Positions 1-5,474 of a stretch of 7,977 nt of DNA are shown here, in pieces. A program made the translations under genes and the position numbers. This stretch comes from an uncultured Clostridia bacterium (GTDB taxonomy: Bacteria; Bacillota; Clostridia; TANB77; CAG-508). How positions within the stretch are numbered: position 1 is the stretch's first letter; each line of letters opens with the position of its first letter. A model generated the notes under the pieces. The model searched no databases. It saw only the letters and a list, made by a program, of their open reading frames with translations, and was not told the origin of the DNA. Where the stretch lies: contig CAJFQT010000061.1 of the NCBI GenBank assembly GCA_904419095.1, positions 1 to 7,977 on the forward strand, written 5' to 3'.

Positions 1-682
1 AAATTTAAGAATAGAAGCAATTCAAATAAGACTTGTTGGAAAATATAAGAGACAATATTATGGACTAGATGTATCAGAACATCAAGAAACAATAAATTTT
101 GATAAATTAGTAAAAACAGGAAAAGCAGACTTTATGATAGCAAGAGCAGGATTTTACTTAGAAAGTCAAGATAGATTCAGAGAAGATTTATATTTTAGAA
201 ATAATTATTCAGGAGCAAAACAAAAAAATATTCCATTGGGAACATATATATATTCTTATGCAACAAGTGTAGAAGAAGCAAAACATGAAGCAGAGGGATT
301 ACTTGCATACCTAAATAGTACTGGACAAACTGATTATGAATTACCAATATTTTTTGATATCGAAGATGCATGTCAACAAAATCTTAGTGTACAAACGAGA
401 ACAGATATGTGCATTGCATTTGGAGAAATAATTATAAAAGCAGGATACAAAGTTGGAATATATTCAAATATGAATAGATTATTAACATGGATTGACTTAA
501 ATCAAATTCCAGAAGGATATTCTATATGGGTTGCATCTTATGGTGCAAATGACGGTAATATTCCAAGCGATAAGTTTAAATTTCCAGGAGAACACGATAT
601 TTGGCAATATACTTCTCAAGGAAAATTGGATGGTATAAATAAACTAGTAGATTTAAATATCTGTTATAAAAAATATTTTTAA
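1..682 (+). CDS. GH25 lysozyme (N-acetylmuramidase), 5' partial, after a probable ChW-type repeat
   Basis: The frame is open from the left edge (first whole codon at base 2) to TAA at 680-682, so about 226 C-terminal residues are visible and the start lies upstream. The ATG at 134 is internal, because the catalytic domain already begins before it. Seen: YYGLDVSEHQ at fragment residues 19-28, carrying the first GH25 aspartate (D23), then IARAGFY, then FFDIED with the paired acidic residues D119 and E121, and a C-terminal DIWQYTS...VDLN block typical of GH25. The spacing of D23, D119 and E121 fits the family's catalytic Asp and Asp-x-Glu. Known of the family: these enzymes hydrolyse the MurNAc-GlcNAc bond of peptidoglycan outside the cytoplasm. 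Residues 3-12 (RIEAIQIRLV) resemble the end of a clostridial ChW surface repeat, which suggests an N-terminal repeat region and a signal peptide outside the window. It is likely an autolysin or surface enzyme; a prophage endolysin is a less favoured alternative. Confidence 0.9.
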   Translation, partial: NLRIEAIQIRLVGKYKRQYYGLDVSEHQETINFDKLVKTGKADFMIARAGFYLESQDRFREDLYFRNNYSGAKQKNIPLGTYIYSYATSVEEAKHEAEGLLAYLNSTGQTDYELPIFFDIEDACQQNLSVQTRTDMCIAFGEIIIKAGYKVGIYSNMNRLLTWIDLNQIPEGYSIWVASYGANDGNIPSDKFKFPGEHDIWQYTSQGKLDGINKLVDLNICYKKYF

Positions 683-686
683 ATAA

Positions 687-715
687 GGTTTATAGGTAAA
701 ACCAACAAAAAACCT
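687..715 (+). repeat. Repeated hairpin leader element, copy 1 (upstream of first glycosyltransferase)
   Basis: GGTTT (687-691) can pair with AAACC (710-714), and the A686-T715 pair extends the stem. Inside, GGT (695-697) and ACC (701-703) can form a small inner stem with loop AAA. The 5' part GGTTTATAGG and the 3' part AAACCTAAAT recur at 4397 and 5419. No T tract follows, so it is not an intrinsic terminator. The element ends 14 nt before the AAGGA ribosome site at 730-734. The function is not known to me; a role in control of the downstream gene is inferred. Confidence 0.7.
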
Positions 716-741
716 AAATTTAATAAAATAAGGAACAAAAA

Positions 742-1722
742 ATGGACAAAATTTCTGTTATAGTATCATGTTACAATGAAGAAGAAAGTCTACCATTATT
801 TTATAAAGAAATGGAAAGAGTAAGAAAACAAGACTTTGAAGGAATAGATTTTGAATATATATTTGTAAATGATGGTTCAAAAGATAATACTTTAAAAGAA
901 ATGAAAGAATTAAGACAAAACGATAAAAAAGTAAGATATATTTCATTTTCAAGAAACTTTGGAAAAGAAGCAGCTATGCTTGCAGGTCTAGAAGCAGCAA
1001 CAGGGGACTATATCACACTAATGGATGCAGACCTGCAAGATCCGCCTGCATTACTTAGACAAATGTATGATTATATAAAAAATGAAGGCTATGATTGTGT
1101 GGGAACAAGAAGAGTAACAAGAAAAGGCGAACCACCAATAAGGAGTTTTTTCGCCAGAATGTTTTATAAAATAATAAACAAAATGTCAAAAGTAGAAATG
1201 GTAGACGGTGCAAGGGATTACAGATTAATGACAAAACAAATGGTGGAAGCAATAATATCAATGAAAGAATATAATAGATATTCAAAAGGATTATTTAGTT
1301 TCGTAGGATTTAATACAAAATGGATAGAATATGAAAATGTAGAAAGAGTAGCAGGAGAAACAAAATGGTCTTTTTGGAAATTATTCAAATATGCAATTGA
1401 AGGAATAACAGCATTTTCAACCACTCCACTTATAATTGCATCAGTAATAGGACTAGTATTTTGTCTAGTGGCATTTTTACTTATTATATTAATTATTGTA
1501 AAAACCTTAATATATGGAGACCCAACATCAGGCTGGCCTTCAATGATATGTGTGATATTCTTTGTAAGTGGTGTTCAACTATTTTCACTAGGAATAATTG
1601 GACAATATTTATCTAAAACCTATTTAGAAGTAAAACATAGACCAATATATATAATAAAAGAAACAGAGAAAGGAGAAATTGATAATACAGAGAAAAACAA
1701 ATCTGAAAATCAATATAATTAA
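742..1722 (+). CDS. GtrB-like family 2 glycosyltransferase (polyprenyl-phosphate sugar transferase), copy 1
   Basis: A 326-residue protein of the GT2 DPM1/GtrB class, which moves a hexose from a nucleotide sugar to a polyprenyl phosphate at the cytoplasmic face of the membrane. Seen: the N-terminal strand SVIVSCYNEEES, NDGS at 43-46, the metal-binding DAD at 95-97 in LMDADLQDPP, GARDYRLM at 156-163 (where many relatives read D-x-GDFRL), the AGETKW segment at 204-209, and two membrane helices at about 229-256 and 265-290. Length and architecture match the family. The start ATG has AAGGA seven bases upstream. A hairpin element (687-715) sits in the 59-nt gap after the lysozyme gene. The GtrA-like gene follows with a one-base gap, the usual partner arrangement. 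The sugar donor cannot be read from the sequence. Confidence 0.93.
   Translation: MDKISVIVSCYNEEESLPLFYKEMERVRKQDFEGIDFEYIFVNDGSKDNTLKEMKELRQNDKKVRYISFSRNFGKEAAMLAGLEAATGDYITLMDADLQDPPALLRQMYDYIKNEGYDCVGTRRVTRKGEPPIRSFFARMFYKIINKMSKVEMVDGARDYRLMTKQMVEAIISMKEYNRYSKGLFSFVGFNTKWIEYENVERVAGETKWSFWKLFKYAIEGITAFSTTPLIIASVIGLVFCLVAFLLIILIIVKTLIYGDPTSGWPSMICVIFFVSGVQLFSLGIIGQYLSKTYLEVKHRPIYIIKETEKGEIDNTEKNKSENQYN
1669..1675 (+). promoter_or_regulatory. Strong Shine-Dalgarno sequence inside the end of the first glycosyltransferase gene
   Basis: AAAGGAG lies three bases before a TTG at 1679 that is in frame with the GtrA-like gene. The spacing is shorter than usual. The conventional ATG at 1724 has no Shine-Dalgarno site of its own. 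The site may drive a 15-residue longer product from TTG, or load ribosomes that help the coupled start at 1724. Confidence 0.4.
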
Positions 1723-1723
1723 G

Positions 1724-2149
1724 ATGAAAAAAATTATAGAATTATATAAAAAATATAAAGAAGTAGTAAATTATTTGATATTTGGAGGATTATCAACTCT
1801 TGTAAACTTTGTTTCATATTATATATTTGCAAGAACTTTAAATATTGATGAAGTTATAAGTAGTGGACTATCTTGGTTCTGTGCGGTATTATTTGCATAT
1901 GTAACAAATAAATTATTTGTATTTGAAACAAAAAAGAGTAATAAAAAAGAAGTAATAAAAGAAATGTTATCATTTTTTCTAGCAAGAGTAATATCAGGAG
2001 CATTGTGTGATGTAGGAACATTTGCTCTAATGGTAAAAGTCTTAGGAATAAATGATATAATAGCTAAATTAGTTACACAAGTTATGGTTATAATTGTAAA
2101 TTACTTATTTAGTAAATTAATAGTATTTAAAAAAGAAAAGAATAATTGA
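1724..2149 (+). CDS. GtrA-like four-helix membrane protein (putative polyprenyl-linked sugar flippase)
   Basis: From the ATG at 1724 this is 141 residues, the usual size of GtrA-family proteins. Four hydrophobic segments are visible at about residues 14-35 (NYLIFGGLSTLVNFVSYYIF), 43-65, 82-103 and 108-130. Conserved-looking features are the GG-ST-N motif in helix 1, YVTNKLFVF after helix 2 and a matching NYLFSKLIVFKK after helix 4. Known of the family: GtrA proteins are thought to move polyprenyl-phosphate-bound sugar across the membrane for glycan decoration. The ATG follows the previous stop (1720-1722) by one base, so translational coupling is likely. An in-frame TTG at 1679 preceded closely by AAAGGAG would add 15 polar residues; I prefer 1724 because family proteins begin near helix 1. 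The gene ends with TGA. Confidence 0.87.
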   Translation: MKKIIELYKKYKEVVNYLIFGGLSTLVNFVSYYIFARTLNIDEVISSGLSWFCAVLFAYVTNKLFVFETKKSNKKEVIKEMLSFFLARVISGALCDVGTFALMVKVLGINDIIAKLVTQVMVIIVNYLFSKLIVFKKEKNN

Positions 2150-2274
2150 AACTAATAAAGATTGAGAAAAAAAGAGGAATATATTTAAAATATATCAATA
2201 AAAGTGGACATAATAAAAAGATATTTAATAATGTGTATAAGAATAAAATAAAAAAGAAAAATAAGAAAATAAGT

Positions 2275-2279
2275 GAGGA
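2275..2279 (+). promoter_or_regulatory. Ribosome binding site that supports the TTG start at 2286
   Basis: GAGGA lies six bases before TTG 2286. The frame is closed by TGA at 2274-2276, and the next in-frame ATG falls after the first beta strand of the protein (ISVVIPM), so TTG is the only well-placed start. Confidence 0.65.
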
Positions 2280-2285
2280 ATTGAA

Positions 2286-3233
2286 TTGGAAGAGGAAAAG
2301 AACAAAAAAATCTCTGTTGTAATACCAATGTACTATGAAGAAAAAGTAGTGGAAGAATGTTATAACAGATTAAAAAATGTGCTAGAAAAATTAAATAACT
2401 ATGACTATGAATTGATATTTATAAATGATGGTAGTCAAGACAACACATTAACTTTATTAGAACAAATTGCTTCAAAAAATCCAAAAGTAAAAGTAATATC
2501 ATTTTCAAGAAATTTTGGACATCAAGCAGCAGTAACAGCTGGATTAAAATTTGTAAGTGGTGATGCAATTGTAATTATAGATGCAGATTTGCAAGACCCA
2601 CCAGAGAAAATCCCAGAAATGTTAGAACTATGGGAAAATGGATATGAAGTTATTTATGCAAAAAGAAAAAGCAGAAAAGGTGAATCTGCATTTAAATTAT
2701 TAACAGCAAAAATGTTTTATGCAACATTAAATGCACTTTCAGATGTAGAAATTCCAAAAGATACAGGAGACTTTAGATTAGTAGATAGAAAAGTAGTAGA
2801 CGTAGTAAATCAGTTACCAGAACACAATAAATTTCTAAGAGGTCTATTTAGCTGGGTTGGATATAAACAAATACCATTTGAATATGAAAGACAAGAAAGA
2901 TTTGCTGGAAAAACAAAATATCCACTAAAGAAAATGCTTAAACTTGCATCTGACGGGATTATAAGTTTTTCTACAAAACCTTTAAAAATAGTTGGGTATA
3001 TTGGAATTTTATCTATAATACTATCTATTGCTATTTTAATATATTCTTTGGTTTCATACGTTTTAAAATTAAATAATTTGACAGCAGGATGGACTTCAAT
3101 AATGGTTACAGTAACCTTTTTTGCCGGTATTCAACTAATTTCTATTTGGATTATGTCTGAATATGTTGGTAGAATATATGATGAAACTAAGAAAAGACCG
3201 GAATATATTATTGATAAGAAAATTAATTGTTAA
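2286..3233 (+). CDS. GtrB-like family 2 glycosyltransferase, copy 2 (TTG start)
   Basis: A 315-residue GT2 protein of the same class as the gene at 742. Seen: ISVVIPMYYEE at 9-19, NDGS at 47-50, DAD at 99-101 in IIDADLQDPP, the family hallmark DTGDFRLVDR at 159-168, RFAGKTKYPL at 205-214, and two C-terminal membrane helices at about 234-258 and 267-292. It is clearly a diverged paralogue of copy 1 rather than a recent duplicate: DTGDFRL replaces GARDYRL, and FGHQAAVTAGL replaces FGKEAAMLAGL. Translation begins at TTG with GAGGA upstream. A 136-base A-rich gap separates it from the GtrA-like gene, with no terminator seen, so the three genes are probably co-transcribed and end at the terminator at 3417. 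The role is inferred: synthesis of a second polyprenyl-phosphate sugar, or of the same lipid with another donor. Confidence 0.92.
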   Translation: MEEEKNKKISVVIPMYYEEKVVEECYNRLKNVLEKLNNYDYELIFINDGSQDNTLTLLEQIASKNPKVKVISFSRNFGHQAAVTAGLKFVSGDAIVIIDADLQDPPEKIPEMLELWENGYEVIYAKRKSRKGESAFKLLTAKMFYATLNALSDVEIPKDTGDFRLVDRKVVDVVNQLPEHNKFLRGLFSWVGYKQIPFEYERQERFAGKTKYPLKKMLKLASDGIISFSTKPLKIVGYIGILSIILSIAILIYSLVSYVLKLNNLTAGWTSIMVTVTFFAGIQLISIWIMSEYVGRIYDETKKRPEYIIDKKINC

Positions 3234-3275
3234 ATTATGAATTGTTACAATTTGGCATAGGATAAAAATAAGCCA

Positions 3276-3373
3276 TTCGAAATGTTGATATATAAATATT
3301 TTTTGTCAAAAACATAGCTGGGGTCTTCGCGTAGGTCTTTGACCAAAAAATATTTATATATCAACATTTCGAA
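3276..3373. repeat. Long near-perfect inverted repeat with GC-rich loop (possible MITE-like element)
   Basis: The left arm 3276-3310 (begins TTCGAAATGTTGATATAT) and right arm 3338-3373 (ends ATATATCAACATTTCGAA) are reverse complements over 35 positions, broken only by one extra base (GTC on the left against GACC on the right). The 27-base centre (3311-3337) is far richer in G+C than its surroundings and, with the first bases of the right arm, carries GGTCTTCG and GGTCTTTG as a spaced direct repeat. GGTC-TTT-GACC (3334-3344) offers an alternative small hairpin. It is too long for an ordinary terminator and has no T tract. No clear target-site duplication is visible. It may be a small non-autonomous mobile or palindromic repeat unit, or a structured RNA at the 3' end of the upstream operon. 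Confidence 0.75.
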
Positions 3374-3416
3374 CTATTCTACAAAATTTAATCTGGATAG
3401 TAGCTAATAATTAAAG

Positions 3417-3447
3417 AAAGTACAAGAAAAGACTTGTACTTTTTTTT
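3417..3447 (+). terminator. Intrinsic (Rho-independent) terminator of the glycosyltransferase operon
   Basis: AAAGTACAAG (3417-3426) and CTTGTACTTT (3433-3442) form a perfect 10-bp stem with loop AAAAGA. An uninterrupted run of T at 3440-3447 begins in the stem and follows it. It lies 183 bases after the stop of the second glycosyltransferase gene and beyond the long inverted repeat. Confidence 0.9.
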
Positions 3448-3462
3448 ATTTAATGATATGAT
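3434..3462 (+). promoter_or_regulatory. Candidate promoter for the rfb operon, overlapping the terminator
   Basis: TATGAT (3457-3462) matches five of six bases of the -10 consensus and is preceded by TGA, giving an extended -10. Seventeen bases upstream lies TTGTAC (3434-3439), a weak three-of-six -35 that forms part of the terminator's 3' stem arm. Transcription would begin near 3469, leaving a leader of about 58 bases before rfbD. This is inferred from consensus match and position only. Confidence 0.5.
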
Positions 3463-3477
3463 AAACAAGATTGTTAA

Positions 3478-3498
3478 GGTTATGGAACCATAAAATCC
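3478..3498 (+). repeat. Repeated hairpin leader element, diverged short copy 4 (upstream of rfbD)
   Basis: GGTTATGGAACC followed by ATAAAATCC aligns with the copy at 4397 after four single-base gaps, and keeps the GG...CC outer ends and the trailing AAATAA. It contains a dyad, TTATGG (3480-3485) and CCATAA (3488-3493). It ends 14 bases before the AGAGG ribosome site (3513-3517), the same spacing as in the other copies. It would lie in the leader of the candidate promoter at 3434. The dyad alone could instead be an operator. Confidence 0.45.
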
Positions 3499-3526
3499 AA
3501 ATAAATAGTAAAAGAGGTAACAGTTT

Positions 3527-4393
3527 ATGAAGATTTTAATAACAGGAGCAAACGGAATGCTTGCTAAATCAGTAAGAAAGAGATTAGCAGAAGGAAATGA
3601 ATTAATATGCACAGATGTTAGTGAATTAGATATTACTAAAGAAGATGAAGTGATTAAAAAAGTAGAAGAAATAAAACCAGAGTATATAATAAATTGTGCA
3701 GCATATACAGCAGTAGATAAAGCTGAAGATGTATATGATTTAGCAGATAAAATTAATGCAGATGGACCAGGAAATTTAGCAAAAGCTGCAAAAAAAATAG
3801 ATGCTACTTTAGTACATATAAGTACAGATTATGTTTTCAATGGAGACTTAGATGTATCTAAAGCATATGTTGAAACAGATGAAGTAGGACCTGTTACAGT
3901 TTATGGAAAGACAAAACTTCATGGTGAAGAAGAAGTTCAAAATAATACAGATAAATTTTACATTTTTAGAACAGCATGGCTATATGGTGATGGAAACAAC
4001 TTTGTAAGAACAATGCTTAAATTAGGAAGTTCAAGAGATGAAATAAATGTTGTTTCAGACCAACATGGAAGTCCAACATATGCAGAGGATTTAGCAAATA
4101 TAATAGCACAAGCTATAGAAAAGAAAATACCATATGGAATTTATCATACAACAAATCAAGGTTTTACAACTTGGTATGATTTTACAAAAAGAATATTTGA
4201 ATTAGCAAATATTTCTTGCAAAGTAAATCCAGTTACAACAGAAAAATACATTGAAATAATGAATGTAAAACAAGCTAAAAGACCATTCAATTCTCAATTA
4301 AGTAAAGATAAAATTCTAGCTCAAGGAATTGAAATTCCAAATTGGGAAGATGGATTAAAGAGATATTTAGATTTTGAATTAAACAATAAATAA
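3527..4393 (+). CDS. rfbD: dTDP-4-dehydrorhamnose reductase
   Basis: Catalyses the last step of dTDP-L-rhamnose synthesis, NAD(P)H-dependent reduction of dTDP-4-dehydro-L-rhamnose, in the cytoplasm. The 288-residue protein is an extended short-chain dehydrogenase: nucleotide-binding GANGMLA at 7-13, INCAAYTAVDKAE at 55-67, STDYVFNG at 99-106 with T100 and D101, and the catalytic YGKTK (Y126, K130). The third glycine of the usual GxxGxxG is alanine here, a variation also consistent with this branch. DQHGSPTYAEDLA, the usual substrate-side motif, is present in the second half. Length is typical of RmlD. ATG 3527 has AGAGG nine bases upstream. It is the first gene of the rfb run, behind a terminator and a candidate promoter; rfbA follows after 56 bases. 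Confidence 0.96.
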   Translation: MKILITGANGMLAKSVRKRLAEGNELICTDVSELDITKEDEVIKKVEEIKPEYIINCAAYTAVDKAEDVYDLADKINADGPGNLAKAAKKIDATLVHISTDYVFNGDLDVSKAYVETDEVGPVTVYGKTKLHGEEEVQNNTDKFYIFRTAWLYGDGNNFVRTMLKLGSSRDEINVVSDQHGSPTYAEDLANIIAQAIEKKIPYGIYHTTNQGFTTWYDFTKRIFELANISCKVNPVTTEKYIEIMNVKQAKRPFNSQLSKDKILAQGIEIPNWEDGLKRYLDFELNNK

Positions 4394-4396
4394 AAC

Positions 4397-4422
4397 GGTT
4401 TATAGGTAAATCCATAAAACCT
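4397..4422 (+). repeat. Repeated hairpin leader element, copy 2 (upstream of rfbA)
   Basis: GGTTT (4397-4401) pairs with AAACC (4417-4421). The stem can continue with AT (4402-4403)/AT (4414-4415) and GG (4405-4406)/CC (4412-4413) around loop TAAAT, with single-base bulges. It shares GGTTTATAGGTAAA and AACCTAAAT with copy 1. It ends 12 bases before AAGGAA (4435-4440) of rfbA and has no T tract. Confidence 0.72.
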
Positions 4423-4449
4423 AAATAATAACATAAGGAATGATAATAG

Positions 4450-5340
4450 ATGAAAAATAGAAAAGGAATAATACTAGCAGGAGGTAGTGCAACAAGATTA
4501 TATCCACTAACACTTGCTATATCAAAACAAATAATGCCAGTATATGACAAACCAATGATATATTATCCATTATCAGTATTAATGGAAGCAGAAGTAAGAG
4601 AAGTTTTAATAATATCAACTCCAAGAGACATAGTAACATTTAAAGCATTACTTGGAGATGGTTCACAATGGGGAATGAAATTTGAATATAAAGTACAAGA
4701 AAAGCCAAATGGACTAGCAGAGGCATTTATAATAGGAGAAGAATTCATAGGAAACGATAATGTTGTAATGATTTTAGGAGATAATATGTTCTATGGCTCA
4801 CATTTACCAGAAATATTAAGAAGAGCAAGCTATAGAGATGAAGAGTCAACTATTTTTGGATACTATGTAAAAGACCCAAGAGCATATGGCGTTGTAGAAA
4901 TAGATGAAAATGGAAAAGCAATTTCAATAGAAGAAAAACCAGAAAATCCAAAATCAAATTATGCAGTTCCAGGATTATATTTCTATACAAATGATGTTGT
5001 AGAAATAGCAAAAAATGTTAAACCATCAGCAAGAGGAGAGCTAGAAATAACAAGCATAAATGATGAATATATGAAAAGAGGAAAATTAACAGTAGAAAAA
5101 TTAGGAAGAGGAATGACATGGTTTGATACAGGAACACATGATGCACTACTTGAAACAGCAAGTTTTGTTCAAACAATAGAAAAAAGACAAGGAATGCAAG
5201 TATGTTGCCCAGAAGAAATTGCATATAAAAAAGGATGGATAACATCAGAAGAACTTTCTAAATTAGCAGATAAATTCATGAAAACAGAATATGGAGTATA
5301 TCTAAAAGATCTAGCTGAAAATAAATTTGGAGACGAATAA
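4450..5340 (+). CDS. rfbA: Glucose-1-phosphate thymidylyltransferase
   Basis: First enzyme of the dTDP-rhamnose pathway: dTTP + glucose-1-phosphate gives dTDP-glucose + pyrophosphate, in the cytoplasm. The 296-residue protein shows the sugar nucleotidyltransferase signature GGSATRLYPLT at 11-21 (alanine where most relatives have glycine, GGSGTR), K26 in SKQIMPVYDKPM, Mg-binding D111 in LGDN, EEKP with K163, GLYFY at 175-179, RGELEIT at 195-201, and WFDTGT with D226. These positions fit the known RmlA active site offset by one residue. Length is typical. ATG 4450 has AAGGAA nine bases upstream. It lies between rfbD and rfbC, and a hairpin element (4397-4422) occupies the gap before it. RmlA enzymes are commonly feedback-inhibited by dTDP-rhamnose; nothing in the sequence contradicts that. 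Confidence 0.97.
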   Translation: MKNRKGIILAGGSATRLYPLTLAISKQIMPVYDKPMIYYPLSVLMEAEVREVLIISTPRDIVTFKALLGDGSQWGMKFEYKVQEKPNGLAEAFIIGEEFIGNDNVVMILGDNMFYGSHLPEILRRASYRDEESTIFGYYVKDPRAYGVVEIDENGKAISIEEKPENPKSNYAVPGLYFYTNDVVEIAKNVKPSARGELEITSINDEYMKRGKLTVEKLGRGMTWFDTGTHDALLETASFVQTIEKRQGMQVCCPEEIAYKKGWITSEELSKLADKFMKTEYGVYLKDLAENKFGDE

Positions 5341-5418
5341 TTTTATATGCTTTAAGTGAAAAAGATTAAGCTCTTAGAAAGAAAATAACAATGCAAACAG
5401 ATATACAAATAAAATAAG

Positions 5419-5445
5419 GGTTTATAGGCAACCTCTAAAAAACCT
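5419..5445 (+). repeat. Repeated hairpin leader element, copy 3 (upstream of rfbC)
   Basis: GGTTT (5419-5423) pairs with AAACC (5440-5444). An inner stem AGG (5426-5428)/CCT (5432-5434) closes loop CAA; it has the same shape as copy 1 but different bases around the loop. The shared blocks are GGTTTATAGG and AAAACCTAAAT. It ends 15 bases before AAGGAA (5461-5466). The preceding stretch 5341-5418 shows no gene, terminator or good promoter. Confidence 0.72.
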
Positions 5446-5460
5446 AAATATATTTAATAA

Positions 5461-5466
5461 AAGGAA
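5461..5466 (+). promoter_or_regulatory. Ribosome binding site deciding the rfbC start
   Basis: AAGGAA lies eight bases before ATG 5475 but only two bases before an in-frame TTG at 5469. The spacing favours ATG, giving MGKFKK rather than two extra residues. Confidence 0.7.
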
Positions 5467-5474
5467 GATTGAAA

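Noticed and set aside
687..715. The repeated hairpin as an intrinsic terminator or a preQ1-type riboswitch
   Set aside because: No T run follows any copy, copies occur inside an operon, and the length and loop content do not match the preQ1-I pattern as I know it.
2146..2322. A 58-codon lysine-rich frame beginning TTG at the GtrA stop and running across the gap into the second glycosyltransferase gene
   Set aside because: No proper ribosome site, extreme Lys/Asn/Ile composition expected from A-rich DNA, no recognisable domain, and overlap with a well-supported gene start in another frame.
3240..3252. Perfect dyad AATTGT-T-ACAATT just after the second glycosyltransferase stop
   Set aside because: It is short, AT-only apart from one G and one C, and such dyads are expected by chance in this composition; no promoter nearby for it to control.
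3276..3373. The long inverted repeat as an integron attC site or a transcription terminator
   Set aside because: The ends do not fit the attC core pattern (GTTRRRY/RYYYAAC), and no T tract follows the right arm; the real terminator is at 3417.
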